The translations under genes and the position numbers were made by a program. Source: Chitinophaga sp. YR573 (lineage in GTDB: Bacteria; Bacteroidota; Bacteroidia; Chitinophagales; Chitinophagaceae). Taken from it: a stretch of DNA of 64,000 bases. Each line of letters opens with the position of its first letter. Within the stretch, counting starts at the first letter, position 1. Positions 1 through 10,000 of this stretch are shown piece after piece. Under the pieces are notes generated by a model. That model worked only from the letters and a program-made list of their open reading frames with translations. It had not been told where the DNA came from and ran no database searches. The stretch lies in the NCBI RefSeq assembly GCF_900110995.1, contig NZ_FOJF01000001.1:1567199-1631198 (forward strand), given 5' to 3'.

Positions 1-1
1 A

Positions 2-895
2 GCTGCCATAGGAGGTAAAACCATCTCTACTCTTTACGATGGCACCAAACGTTACGACCTGGTCATCCGTTATCTGCCCGGCGAACGTAATACGATCGAA
101 TCTGTAAAAAATCTCCAGGTCCCTTCTGCTACCGGCGCACTCATCCCCATGAATGAGCTGGCGGATATCTCCTATGTACGCGGACAAACAAACATCTACC
201 GTTATAACAGCAAACGCATGGTGACTGTCCGCACAAACATCCGTGGTCGTGACCAGGGCGGTTTCGTTGCAGAAGTAAACGATAAGATCAATGCACAGCT
301 GCATATCCCTAAAGGATATTCCATTGTGTATGGCGGTCAGTATGAGAACCTGCAACGTGCGGGCAAACAGCTATCCATGACAATACCACTTACAATTGTT
401 ATGGTTTTCCTGGTACTTTTCATCCTATTCCGTAACATGCCTCAAACCCTCGTTACGATTAGTTGTATCTTGTTTGCACTGGCAGGTGGTATCGTTGCAT
501 TGCTCATCAGGGGATATCATTTTAACGTATCGGCAGGTGTAGGTTTTGTGAGCATATTCGGGATATCGGTAATGGCAGGAGTACTGCTTGTCTCGGCTAT
601 TAACAGGGTCAGGGCAAGACCAGACCTCTCTCTACAGCAGAGCATCTTCCTGGGTGCCAAAGAACAGCTGAGCGCCATCCTCTCCATCCTGATCGTAGCC
701 ATCGCTGGTCTGATACCGGCAGCAACTTCCTCAGGTATTGGTTCGGACGTACAGAGGCCACTGGCAACCGTTATCATCGGTGGTTTAACCAGCACACTGG
801 TCTTCGCACCGTTATTGATACCGGCATTGTACTGGTGGGTAGAAAGAAACAGGTCTGTGAAACATGCTGTTAAAGATGAAGAAGAAATAGAATAG
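2..895 (+). CDS. RND heavy-metal efflux pump (CzcA/CusA family), C-terminal part
   Basis: The frame is open from base 2 and has no start inside the window, so only the last 297 residues of a roughly 1,000-residue inner-membrane proton/substrate antiporter are present. The visible part covers the end of the second periplasmic porter loop (MNELADISYVRGQTNIYRY and GYSIVYGGQYENLQRA are typical of the HME subfamily) followed by the last cluster of membrane helices and a short charged cytoplasmic tail. HME-RND pumps export divalent or monovalent metal ions through a periplasmic adaptor and an outer-membrane channel. Those partners are not in the window and presumably lie upstream. The metal cannot be told from this fragment. 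A terminator hairpin follows directly. Confidence 0.88.
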   Translation, partial: AAIGGKTISTLYDGTKRYDLVIRYLPGERNTIESVKNLQVPSATGALIPMNELADISYVRGQTNIYRYNSKRMVTVRTNIRGRDQGGFVAEVNDKINAQLHIPKGYSIVYGGQYENLQRAGKQLSMTIPLTIVMVFLVLFILFRNMPQTLVTISCILFALAGGIVALLIRGYHFNVSAGVGFVSIFGISVMAGVLLVSAINRVRARPDLSLQQSIFLGAKEQLSAILSILIVAIAGLIPAATSSGIGSDVQRPLATVIIGGLTSTLVFAPLLIPALYWWVERNRSVKHAVKDEEEIE

Positions 896-913
896 GGAAC
901 AATACAACAGGGT

Positions 914-949
914 AAGCCGTCTCAAATGCATTTTTGGGGCGGCTTTTTT
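914..949 (+). terminator. Rho-independent terminator after the RND gene
   Basis: The arms AAGCCG and CGGCTT are extended by CTCAAA pairing with TTTGGG, and a T-run follows. It lies 19 bases after the pump stop codon. Confidence 0.85.
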
Positions 950-987
950 ATATGTTTACATAATTGATATACAGTCTGATAAGAGTG

Positions 988-1032
988 ATCCTACGTTCAT
1001 CCTACGTTCGGAACGTAGGATGAACGTAGGAT
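988..1032. repeat. 45-bp perfect palindrome built from a doubled 12-mer
   Basis: Two 22-bp arms (988-1009 and 1011-1032) are exact reverse complements around one central G. Each arm carries CCTACGTTC twice. It sits between the convergent pump gene and the LytTR regulator. There is no T-run on either side, so it is not a classic terminator, although it could still end the minus-strand transcript. Confidence 0.9.
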
Positions 1033-1051
1033 GAGCGAATCTCTGCACTAT

Positions 1052-1759
1052 CTACAATAGTCTCCTGTTAATCATCGCCAGCAACTGCGGACGGCAGGAA
1101 CTACTAACCGGTAACTTCATATTACCAATCAGTACATGATTATCTACTATCTTCTCTAAATGCTGAATATTGATAATATAAGAATTATGTATCCTGATAA
1201 AATTCTCCGGTAACTGCTCTTCCAGATCTTTCATCCTTTTATACGCCAGTACTTTCCCATCAGGTAAAACAATGTTCACATATTCCTTCAGTGCCTCAAT
1301 AAATAAAATATCAATGTATGCTATTTTAATAATCTGCTTCCCCGATTTGATAAAAATATAATCAGGTAAATGCTCAACAGGCGCAACAGGTGTAACCGCC
1401 GGAAAAGATAACACCGCCTTATTGATCGCCTGTACAAAACGTTTAAATGTAATGGGCTTTAACAGATAATCTATCGCATTATATTCATATCCTTCCAGTG
1501 CATAATTAGCAAAGGCAGTCGTAAATATGATCCGTTGTTCTTTGCTTAAAAAAGTAGCCAGTTCCATCCCCGACAATCCCGGCATCTGTATATCCAGGAA
1601 CAATAAATCAGCCTGATCTGATTGCAGAAATGTCAGCGCTTCAAAAGCATCATAACACTTTTGCTTTAATACCAGTCGTGGTACTTTGCGGATATGATCT
1701 TCCAGCAATTGTACCGCATTCGGTTCATCATCTACTATAAGACAGGTAATATTATTCAC
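1052..1759 (-). CDS. LytTR-family response regulator
   Basis: The 235-residue protein has an N-terminal receiver domain (about 1-120) with acidic residues DDE near 10-12 and the phospho-acceptor Asp56 in LLFLDIQMPG. A C-terminal LytTR DNA-binding domain covers about 135-235 (IFIKSGKQIIKI, FIRIHNSYIINIQHL). Its start overlaps the end of the sensor kinase by 4 bp, so the two are translationally coupled and form one two-component system. LytTR regulators act as cytoplasmic transcription factors. The target genes are not evident from the window. No metabolic genes are attached, so the stimulus is unknown. Confidence 0.93.
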   Translation of the reverse strand: MNNITCLIVDDEPNAVQLLEDHIRKVPRLVLKQKCYDAFEALTFLQSDQADLLFLDIQMPGLSGMELATFLSKEQRIIFTTAFANYALEGYEYNAIDYLLKPITFKRFVQAINKAVLSFPAVTPVAPVEHLPDYIFIKSGKQIIKIAYIDILFIEALKEYVNIVLPDGKVLAYKRMKDLEEQLPENFIRIHNSYIINIQHLEKIVDNHVLIGNMKLPVSSSCRPQLLAMINRRLL

Positions 1760-2820
1760 AATGGAATATTTAAATGAGCATAGAATAAAGCATCTTTCTC
1801 ACTTGTTTCAAAGATATAACGACTCCCATACAACAACTGCAATCTTGAAGTAAGGTTCATGATCCCGCTACCACTTTTCAGTTCTGATCTGTAAATTCTG
1901 TTAGAGATAACAGCATCCAGCGATTCCTCACTAATAGTAATAATTGCCACCAGGAAATTATTTTCATATCTTTTATCAATCCCATGCTTAAACACATTCT
2001 CTATCAGAGGAATTAACAACATCGGTGGTATCAGTAAGCTATCCGGTTCTCCATGAATATCAAACTGTACCTGTAAAGGATGACGCATCCGTAATTTCTC
2101 CAGATGAATATAATCATAGATAAAATTAATCTCCGTAGTTAACGGTATCAGGTCTTTTGTCCCTTCATCCACAAAATACCGCATGATATTAGACAACCTT
2201 TCCAGCAACACGGCAGTATCCGGAGATTCCCGTTGTGCTACAAAGTAAATATTATTCAGTGTATTGAATAAAAAGTGTGGTTGTACCTGCGACTTCAACA
2301 GCTTCAGCTCTGCTTCTGCCGTTCTTTTTTGTAATAGCTGTTGTTGCTCCCGTACACGGAAATATTCAATAGACAGATGAAATGCAATACTGAAAATGAA
2401 GATCAGGATACTGGAAAGAAAATAGGACAGATAATACATCACGTAATAACTGGTATCCTTAGTAGGCATAGGCTTCCCCTTTGAAAAGAACTGAAGGTAC
2501 AGGGCATTCTGTAATTGCAGCCTGCCAATAGTCACCACTATCAGAAAAAGTATGATCAATAATATATAAGCAGTTCGTTTCTCTTTTTTATACAAACGGG
2601 GAATAAGCCACATCGCATTACCATAAATAACGATGGCATAAAACAACGTAGTTATAATAGCATAGGTAGCTGCTTCTGCGAAAGAATCATTCTGTAGATA
2701 TATCCCAAAGAGCAACAGCAATACAAAAGACCACACGATCCATTGTACTTTGGGAAAAGAGATATGAGAGCTGATAGAAATCATATCTTCAAATATACTG
2801 GTTATCAACGCCTCCTTCAC
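1756..2820 (-). CDS. LytS-like sensor histidine kinase (His_kinase family)
   Basis: The 354-residue protein has about four hydrophobic segments in residues 25-150, a short coiled linker, and then the His_kinase signature QPHFLFNTLNNIY with phospho-acceptor His182. A degenerate HATPase domain follows (PPMLLIPLIENVFKHGI, later GSGIMNLTSRL). It is the first gene of a two-gene operon with the LytTR regulator, which it should phosphorylate. The membrane part has no recognisable extracellular sensor domain, so the signal may be sensed within the membrane. A second Met at residue 13 could be the true start. Confidence 0.92.
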   Translation of the reverse strand: MKEALITSIFEDMISISSHISFPKVQWIVWSFVLLLLFGIYLQNDSFAEAATYAIITTLFYAIVIYGNAMWLIPRLYKKEKRTAYILLIILFLIVVTIGRLQLQNALYLQFFSKGKPMPTKDTSYYVMYYLSYFLSSILIFIFSIAFHLSIEYFRVREQQQLLQKRTAEAELKLLKSQVQPHFLFNTLNNIYFVAQRESPDTAVLLERLSNIMRYFVDEGTKDLIPLTTEINFIYDYIHLEKLRMRHPLQVQFDIHGEPDSLLIPPMLLIPLIENVFKHGIDKRYENNFLVAIITISEESLDAVISNRIYRSELKSGSGIMNLTSRLQLLYGSRYIFETSEKDALFYAHLNIPL

Positions 2821-2965
2821 AGCATTTTAAATACTTATCCTCTTTTTTTCAATGGTTGAGATCTTGAACATTCTCCCCTGAATATTTAAAACTTACCACT
2901 ATACATAGAAATCAATTGTTTATAGAAGATAACAATTGCAATTTCATTTCATAAAACAGACACTT

Positions 2966-3709
2966 ATGAACAGAACTATTGCCCGCATCCTGATCCTGTT
3001 TTGCGTCATGCTCCGGTTTTCATTCTACCCATTGTTATATGCACAATCAATTCTCAGACCCGGCGACAAAACAATCAACTATGCCCTGCTGAAATCATGC
3101 TCTAACACATATAAAGGCATTATTTACGATTCTCTTGGAAAGACAGTCATGGAGATAATGATTATAGACGTGATTACCATAGACACCGTAAAAGGATTAC
3201 TGACCAGGTCACAACACCAATACTTTCCCGGTGATTTTGAAAGATATGACTCTACCATTGCCGACCTGAAAACATTATCTCCCGTCCGTATGCGCATGGT
3301 CACTAATCCTCCCGTTATGCAAATGGACCTTGCGTTCAAAGATCTTGCTGTACATGCAGTTGTACACAAGAACAATACCTATATAGATACTACCCACAAA
3401 ATAGAAGCAGGTTATTTTGATTCCAATCTGTTTCAATACTTCTTAGGATTTTTACCTTATAAAGAAGGTTTCTCTGCAGCAATAAACCTCTACACCTATG
3501 AAAAGGGTGGAGTAGATCCGCACAATGTAGCATACATGGGAGAAGATATTTTACCCGGCAGCACCCGCTATTCTCATATAGTAAAAACCACCCGCGAAAG
3601 CGACAATAAGAAAGTCACCGAGTATAGCTGGTATGATTCATTAACCGGCATCTTAGTGCACTTTGTGATGCCTTTCAGAAACGGATTATTTGTGATGAAT
3701 AAAATATAA
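2966..3709 (+). CDS. Exported protein of unknown function
   Basis: I chose the ATG at 2966 (MNRTIARILILFCVMLR) because it begins a clear signal peptide ending near YAQS; an in-frame ATG at 2936 would add ten residues in front of it. The mature part, about 220 residues, looks beta-rich, with repeated strand-like segments such as YKGIIYDSLGKTVMEIMIIDVI and many DT/DS turns. The layout suggests a periplasmic or outer-membrane-facing beta protein, but I recognise no family with confidence. It is transcribed divergently from the sensor kinase and ends in a strong hairpin terminator, so it is probably monocistronic. Confidence 0.75.
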   Translation: MNRTIARILILFCVMLRFSFYPLLYAQSILRPGDKTINYALLKSCSNTYKGIIYDSLGKTVMEIMIIDVITIDTVKGLLTRSQHQYFPGDFERYDSTIADLKTLSPVRMRMVTNPPVMQMDLAFKDLAVHAVVHKNNTYIDTTHKIEAGYFDSNLFQYFLGFLPYKEGFSAAINLYTYEKGGVDPHNVAYMGEDILPGSTRYSHIVKTTRESDNKKVTEYSWYDSLTGILVHFVMPFRNGLFVMNKI

Positions 3710-3737
3710 GCCCGCCCATTCCAGAACCAGTCAATAT

Positions 3738-3770
3738 AAAAAGCGATCAGGGGTACCTCTGATCGCTTTT
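3738..3770 (+). terminator. Rho-independent terminator
   Basis: The 8-bp stem GCGATCAG/CTGATCGC is flanked by an A-run and a T-run. It ends the exported-protein transcript before the AAA ATPase gene. Confidence 0.85.
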
Positions 3771-3808
3771 ACCTTATTCCCCCCTGATCATTTTATTTAT
3801 CAAAATAG

Positions 3809-3839
3809 TTGAATATTTCACCGAACTTACTTAATTTCG
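3809..3839 (+). promoter_or_regulatory. Putative promoter of the AAA ATPase gene
   Basis: TTG at 3809-3811 and TAATTTCG at 3832-3839 are 20 bp apart. This is close to the Bacteroidota consensus TTTG-N19-TAnnTTTG. The start codon follows 22 bases later. Confidence 0.45.
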
Positions 3840-3861
3840 AATAAAAACCTCCAAATAACAT

Positions 3862-5139
3862 ATGTTGATAGAATTTAAAATATCGAACTACAGGTCTATT
3901 GGAGAAGAACAGATACTAAGCCTGGTTCCGGCAGCTAAACAAAGAGACTTTCCCAGTAACATACTGGAAAAGGGGAAAAACCAGGCCCTAAATGCAGTAG
4001 CACTATATGGTGCTAATGGAAGTGGTAAGAGCAATTTGCTTAGGGCAATGGGTTTGCTGGATAAACTACTACATCATTCTGCAAGAGCTTCATCCACTAC
4101 AAAATTGCCTTATGATCCATTTTTATTAAAGAAAGGATGGAATGAAAAACCGACTTCCTTTGAAATCACTTTCATTCTAAATGACTTTCGTTACCGGTAT
4201 GGATTAGAATTTAATCAAATGGCCATTGTTGCTGAATGGTTATTCCGAAAAGGACAAGGCAGGGAAGTAAGTTTGTTTCAAAGAAAAGATGATGTAATTG
4301 ATACTTCTTCTGGTTTTCAGGGATCCACTAAAGTAATTGAAGCGGCCATTGAAGCTACCAGGGATAATGCACTGTTTCTTTCTACCTGCGATATGCTGAA
4401 CGTTGATGAAGCAAAGCAGATATTTCAATGGTTCAGATATTTTAACATGGTTGATGGTCTTCAAACAGATGATGAAGAAATTCAAACTGTAGAATTATGG
4501 CAAAACTCAGAATATCAATCTAAAATAAAAGATTACTTCTGTAATCTGAATTTATCAATTGTTGATCTCGAAATTACCACTAAAACATTTGATGCAGAAA
4601 AAGAAATGTTTACAATATGGACCAGGCATAACATGTATGATGACAATGATAATAAAACGAAAGAATTATTGACATGGAAACTGGAAGAAAGAGAATCTGC
4701 CGGAACAAAAAAAGCATTTCATTTGAGCGGCCCCATACTATGGGCATTGGTTAATGGAGGAACTTTGATCATTGATGAAATTGAGGCAAAAGTCCATCCA
4801 CTTATGACATTAAATACTATCAATCTCTTCCTCGACAATAAAACAAATCCTAATAAAGCCCAGATAATTTTCGCTACTCACGATACAAATCTGCTGTCCT
4901 ATTGTAATCTTAGAAGAGATCAGATTTATTTTTCCGAGAAGAATAATTGGGAATCTACTGAGATCTATTCGCTTTCTGATTTTGTGTATGTAGTTAAAAA
5001 CGATCCTGCCATTAAAGGTGAAAAAGAGCGTCCGGATACGGATAAAGAAAAAAGATATTTTGAAGGAAGATATGGGGCTGTCCCGGCATTTAAAAACTTC
5101 CGATTTCTAAACATTCCGGAGCATGGCGAGGAAAGGTAA
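3862..5139 (+). CDS. RloA/AbiLi-type AAA15 ATPase
   Basis: The 425-residue protein begins with MLIEFKISNYRSIGEEQ, the strand typical of ABC/OLD-like ATPases, followed by Walker A GANGSGKS (residues 50-57, Lys56). Near the C-terminus are a Walker B-like segment GTLIIDEIEAKVHP and the switch FATHDTNLLS. This layout and length match the COG1106 (RloA/AbiLi) family, usually found with a nuclease-like RloB partner in anti-phage and abortive-infection loci. Here the partner is reduced to 13 codons overlapping this stop codon. The gene has its own promoter and terminator-like hairpin. No other defence genes are nearby. It is intact, but its activity without RloB is uncertain. Confidence 0.88.
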   Translation: MLIEFKISNYRSIGEEQILSLVPAAKQRDFPSNILEKGKNQALNAVALYGANGSGKSNLLRAMGLLDKLLHHSARASSTTKLPYDPFLLKKGWNEKPTSFEITFILNDFRYRYGLEFNQMAIVAEWLFRKGQGREVSLFQRKDDVIDTSSGFQGSTKVIEAAIEATRDNALFLSTCDMLNVDEAKQIFQWFRYFNMVDGLQTDDEEIQTVELWQNSEYQSKIKDYFCNLNLSIVDLEITTKTFDAEKEMFTIWTRHNMYDDNDNKTKELLTWKLEERESAGTKKAFHLSGPILWALVNGGTLIIDEIEAKVHPLMTLNTINLFLDNKTNPNKAQIIFATHDTNLLSYCNLRRDQIYFSEKNNWESTEIYSLSDFVYVVKNDPAIKGEKERPDTDKEKRYFEGRYGAVPAFKNFRFLNIPEHGEER

Positions 5140-5164
5140 ACTTGGGCAGAAAGAAAATAAATAA
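5123..5164 (+). pseudogene. Probable remnant of the rloB partner gene
   Basis: An ATG inside the last codons of the AAA ATPase opens a 13-codon frame (MARKGKLGQKENK, stop 5162-5164). RloA and RloB genes commonly overlap like this, and RloB-like proteins often begin with a basic MARK-type segment. Nothing RloB-like follows; a hairpin and a convergent gene come next. I infer a deletion of nearly all of rloB. The alternative is a chance frame. Confidence 0.4.
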
Positions 5165-5165
5165 T

Positions 5166-5207
5166 CCTTAGATGCATGAATGAACTATTTCATTCACGCA
5201 TCTAAGG
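5166..5207. terminator. Long hairpin between convergent genes
   Basis: The 18-bp arms (5166-5183 and 5190-5207) pair with only one G/T-type mismatch around a 6-base loop. It lies exactly between the ATPase locus and the SDR gene and probably ends both transcripts, or marks the deletion scar next to the rloB remnant. Confidence 0.7.
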
Positions 5208-5212
5208 AATAC

Positions 5213-6043
5213 TTACAACTGAGTTGAATCTGAAATATCCTTCCACTGTTCCAGCTGCTCTACCATTGTATTCAGTTTACCGGAAGCACGTGTATAAGCA
5301 TCACTACCTAAAAACAGTAATACCGGCGGTTCTGGCATTAATGAGAGCTTAATAATTGCTTCAGCAGCCTTTACAGGGTCACCAATCTGCTTGCCATCCA
5401 TCTCCAGGTACCTGGCATGTGATGCCCTGACATCCACGTAGTCATCAATCCTGTTCTCAGAGAGTGCCAGTGACTCCTGCGAAAGGAATTGCGTACGGAA
5501 AGCACCGGGAGCAATAGCCGTTACTTTAATACCTAACGACTTCACATCCTGTGCCATCACATCAGATAATGCAATCACCGCATTCTTCGCCGCAGCATAC
5601 ACCGCCCATCCAACAGCACCGGCTATAGCTGCAACAGATGCAATGTTCATGATATGCCCGGAACGCTGCGCACGCAGATAAGGCATCGCCTTCTGCATGA
5701 CAGTGATAGTGGCAAATACATTCACATCAAAGCTGTCTGCAACCTCTTTACGGCTTAACTCTTCCACAGCGCCACCAATACCATAACCCGCATTGTTCAC
5801 CACCACATCGATGCTCCCAAATTTCTCATGCGTGGCCTTCATGGAAGCAGCTACAGATGCATCATTACCAAGATCAACTTCCAGGGGAAGGAAATTTTCT
5901 GCTGTACCCACCGCCTGAGCCAGAGAAGAAATGTTCCGGGAAGTAGCAGCTACCCGGTATCCTTCAGATAGCAGTTTCTTAACCAGGGCAAGCCCCAATC
6001 CTTTGGAGGCCCCGGTAACGTACCAAACTTGTTTGTTATTCAT
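5213..6043 (-). CDS. Short-chain dehydrogenase/reductase
   Basis: This 276-residue cytoplasmic oxidoreductase has the classical SDR pattern: cofactor loop TGASKGLG (10-17), NNAG (83-86), catalytic Ser136 (NIASVAA), and Tyr149 with Lys153 (YAAAK). The basic residue in TSRN after the second strand suggests an NADP(H) preference. The substrate cannot be inferred from sequence. It is a single gene, convergent with the AAA ATPase and with no metabolic neighbours. Confidence 0.92.
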   Translation of the reverse strand: MNNKQVWYVTGASKGLGLALVKKLLSEGYRVAATSRNISSLAQAVGTAENFLPLEVDLGNDASVAASMKATHEKFGSIDVVVNNAGYGIGGAVEELSRKEVADSFDVNVFATITVMQKAMPYLRAQRSGHIMNIASVAAIAGAVGWAVYAAAKNAVIALSDVMAQDVKSLGIKVTAIAPGAFRTQFLSQESLALSENRIDDYVDVRASHARYLEMDGKQIGDPVKAAEAIIKLSLMPEPPVLLFLGSDAYTRASGKLNTMVEQLEQWKDISDSTQL

Positions 6044-6113
6044 ATAGCAAAGGTAGATAGCCGGGATATACAGGCAGCTGTATTTATCAAACTAATAAAT
6101 GTAAAAATCAAAC

Positions 6114-6143
6114 AAAAAAGGCCGTATCATTACTGATACAGCC
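6114..6143 (-). terminator. Terminator of the CsgG-like gene
   Basis: On the minus strand GGCTGTATCA pairs with TGATACGGCC and is followed by a T-run. It lies 24 bases after the stop codon at 6167. Confidence 0.85.
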
Positions 6144-6166
6144 CTGCACCCTAAAATCTATTTAAC

Positions 6167-6997
6167 TTACTCCGTAATCATCTCACACTTAATCTTTGCC
6201 TTTTCTTCCACCTTCTTGGCAATCTCAATTCCGCCTTCCTGCACCGTGCAAACAGAGAAATTCTCATCCTCTACCTTAGCCACTGCTATTTTGCCCAGCG
6301 TCTTCTTACGCGTCATCTTCTTGCCGTCAACAGTCAGTTCTGTGAGTTCATAGACCCGGAACTCGTCCAGTTCCTTCACACCCAGCAGGCTGCCCGCTAC
6401 AATTAACACCTTAGCTGCACCACCATTGCTGTTCTTCTCCTCTATCTCCGCAATAGACACTGTCACCTTAAAGTTGTCTTTAATAAACCTTTCAATCTGG
6501 GGTTTAAGATCTTTCAGGGCGTCTTCAAAAGCAATCTTCCCTCTGCCATTACCAATAAAAGTACTGGTGGCAACCACTTCGGCCCTTGCCACATCTATCA
6601 CACTCATGGTAAAGGATATTTCCGCCACATTGGCCGTAGTAACCCCTATAACAGGAATATTCGTTTGTTTGATCTCCACCGCCGCTCTGGCTACATTGCC
6701 GGTGATAACATACTGAGCCCCTGTAGCTTTCGCCTGTTCCAGCAACTGCGGGTCCACCGTTTCTGTCGTTTGCAGGGAATCAGCCTTCACCTGGGCCATC
6801 TTATCCTTCTCTATCAGGGTAAGCCGCTTATTGCGGGAAAATACGTCGGCAACCGTTTCCTGTACGGAAACTACGTTATTACTATTTTGAGAAGCACCGC
6901 TTCTAAAAGGGGCGATACCTATTACAGTTTTGCTTTGTCCGAAAGCAGCAGTAGAAACAGCAATGCTAATAAATACTGAGAGCATTCTCCTTATCAT
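6167..6997 (-). CDS. CsgG/HfaB-like exported protein
   Basis: The 276-residue protein has a signal peptide ending near AFGQS. A CsgG-type core follows: VIGIAPFRSGA, a segment with NKRLTLIEKDKM, and TGAQYVITGNV, then strands with alternating hydrophobics. CsgG-family proteins form outer-membrane secretion channels or associate with the outer membrane. This one lacks the lipobox Cys of true CsgG and has no curli genes beside it, so it is better seen as a CsgG-fold periplasmic or outer-membrane protein of unknown role. It lies downstream of the CheB-CheR kinase on the same strand, but 53 bp away and with its own terminator. Confidence 0.75.
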   Translation of the reverse strand: MIRRMLSVFISIAVSTAAFGQSKTVIGIAPFRSGASQNSNNVVSVQETVADVFSRNKRLTLIEKDKMAQVKADSLQTTETVDPQLLEQAKATGAQYVITGNVARAAVEIKQTNIPVIGVTTANVAEISFTMSVIDVARAEVVATSTFIGNGRGKIAFEDALKDLKPQIERFIKDNFKVTVSIAEIEEKNSNGGAAKVLIVAGSLLGVKELDEFRVYELTELTVDGKKMTRKKTLGKIAVAKVEDENFSVCTVQEGGIEIAKKVEEKAKIKCEMITE

Positions 6998-7050
6998 AAT
7001 CCGGTATTGTTTAAAGTGGCATATAAAATAATGCGCAAAATTAAGGAAAA

Positions 7051-10000
7051 TTACCCTGCTACCTGTTCCTGTTTTACAGGTAATATAATCGTAAATGTGG
7101 CCCCTTCCTTTTCACGGCTATGTGCTGTAATCAGTCCGTTGTGTTTATCTACGATCTTGCGGGTAACTGCCAGACCAATGCCCGTGCCCTCAAATTTGTC
7201 CTTCGTATGTAAACGTTGGAACAGCACAAATATTTTATCAAGATATTTCTCATCGAAGCCAATACCGTTGTCAGAGATCGTTATACAGAGGTAAGGACCG
7301 GTTAAATCAGCCGGACTATCAAAACGTTTGTATTGAATACGGGTAGCCGAGATGCTGATCATCGGCTGTATATCTTTACGGGAGAATTTAAATGCATTAC
7401 TGAGGAGATTCTGAAAAACCTGTCTTAGCTGCCCTGGCACTGCTTCTATCACCGGCAATGGACTCACAGTTACAATCGCGTTTTTCTCCTGGATAAGAAT
7501 TTCAAGATCTGATAAGATCTCTTTAATAATTATTTCCAGGTTCACCGGCTCAAAGAAATTTACCTGCGATAAGCGGGAGAACTTTAACAAATCATTAATG
7601 AGATTGGTCATACGGGAAGATGAACCGATGATACGGTCCAGGTAATCTATCGCCTTTTCTTCCATGTTCTCCTGGTACCGCTCCCTGAGCATATTACCGA
7701 ACAGATGGATCTTCCGCAGTGGCTCTTTCAGGTCATGAGAAGCTACAAATGCATATTGCTGCAACTCCGTATTACTGGATTCCAGCTCCTGGTTAGCCTT
7801 ACGCAGGCGGTCTTCCGTATCTTTCTTCTCGGTAAGATCATTACAGGTGATCACTATACCATCCTGTGTTCTAACGGCTGTCAGTTCAAACCAGGCATCC
7901 CTGCCATCCAGCTCCGTTTTAAATTCCGTATGTAGCATACGGCCCTTTGCCACTACCTGTTCATATTTATCAAATAATCCATCCTGTGTTAATTGTGGCA
8001 AAGATAACATGGACACCTGCTTCTGTTTCATAACATCCCTGCCCAGCAACCGCTCTGCTGCTTTATTAGCTGTCAGCAACCTGAAGTCACCGGGAACCGC
8101 TTTAAAAGCCATGATCATACTGGTACTGGCATTAAATACGCCTTTCAGCAGCATATCCAGCTCCTTAATAGCCGTAATATCCACAAAGGTGATCACCACG
8201 CCATCTGTCTGTTTATCCTGACGGATATAAGGCATGATCTTCATCAGGTGCATGTTGCCATTACTCAGCATCCGTTCCTTTTCCACCGTATGTTTATTCG
8301 TGATCACCCCATTGATATCATCAACAAGGCTATCCTGTTGAATATTGGTAGAAATATGATTAATAGGACGACCAATATCCGTAGGAATAAGATTGATCAT
8401 ATTTACTGCTGCAGGATTGAATTTGCGGATACGTAACCTGGCATCCACGAAGATCTGCCCGATATCCGTACTCCGGAAATAGTTGTCTATATCATCATTC
8501 AGCTCTATCAGCTCTTTTATTTTCAGCTGATGTTCCGTATTCAGCGTATGCAGCTCTTCATTGAGAGATTGCAGTTCTTCATTGCTGGACTGTAACTCTT
8601 CATTGGCAGATAATAATTCTTCATTGCTGGACTGCATCTCTTCATTGGAAGTTTCCAGTCCTTCAATAGCCATCTGCAGATTCGTTCTGGTTTCCCCCAG
8701 TTCGGCTTCCAGCAATAAAATATGATCATTCACGCCAATAGTATGGGGCACGTAATGATCCGATGCAATGATCCTTTCCGGTTCCTCACCAAACACGATC
8801 AGCGTAAACTGCGGCCCTGGTTTCACCAGCATATTCACTACCCGCGCTCCATCTTTGGTATTCAGCTTCACCCCTTTTACCGGCACCTTCTGTTCTGTTT
8901 TCCAGGCCTGGCGTAATGCCATATTCAATACCATGGAAAGATCCACAGGGATCATTTTTAACAGGTTCAGGTTTAATTTCTTTTCAGGGAGAGATAAGTA
9001 TTTTTTATAGTTACCGATTGCTTCACGGATCTCGTAATTCTTATCTATATATACCGCGGCATAACCATAATCATCCGCCATTACTTCCCTGAATTCTTCC
9101 AGCAGTTCTGTAGCTATCCGTTTCTCAGGAAGGCCATTAGCCCTCATTTCACGCGCCTGCCGGATATACTCCAGGGGGCTTGACAGGTTCTCTGGCGCAG
9201 CAGACTTTACACTATTGTTCTTTCTGTAAATCTTCCACTTGGGACTGATCTCTTCCAGCCCTCCACGAATAACAGCAGCAGATTCACTGGGGCCAAGAAA
9301 TAAATACCCTCCCGCATTCATGGCAAAATGAAGGGATGTTAATACCTGACGTTGTAATACATTATCAAAATAAATGAGCATGTTACGGCAGGTAACAAGA
9401 TCATTTTTTATAAATGGAGGATCTTTCAGAATATTATGACGGGCAAATACGATCTGTTTGCGTAAACGCGGCACGATCTGGTATTTGTTATCTTCCTTAA
9501 TGAAATATTTTTTAAGTATTTCCGGCTCCATCTCTTTCATCACACTGCCAGGATAACAACCTTTGGACGCGAATTCGATTGCATTACTGTCAATATCAGT
9601 GGCAAATACTTTTATATCCAGCCATTTATTCCTTTTCTGAAGCGCCTGGTCCAGCATGATAGCAATAGAATATACTTCTTCACCGGTACTACAGGCAGTG
9701 ACCCATATTTTGAGGATAGCCCCTTCTTCCTTACTCTCTAACAATTTACCAAGCACCTGGTCCTTCAGCACTTCAAACGCCGCTTTATCCCTGAAAAAAC
9801 GGGTCACCCCTATCAGGAAATCCTGTGCCAGCAACTTATTCTCTTCCTGATTTTCCTGCAATAATTGCAGGTAATCTTCCAGGCTTTTTATATTGAGCTG
9901 AGCCATGCGCTTTGCAATGCGCCTGGTGATAGTAGGAGATTTATAATGATTGAAATCCTGACCGCTGTTTTCTTTTACCAGCTGGAATACCTGAGGTAAC

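Noticed and set aside
6998..7050. Sixth copy of the AraC-type element (GCGCAAAATTAAGGAAAAT near 7033)
   Set aside because: Only the right half is similar, the spacing differs and it overlaps the end of the CheB-CheR gene; it is not supported.
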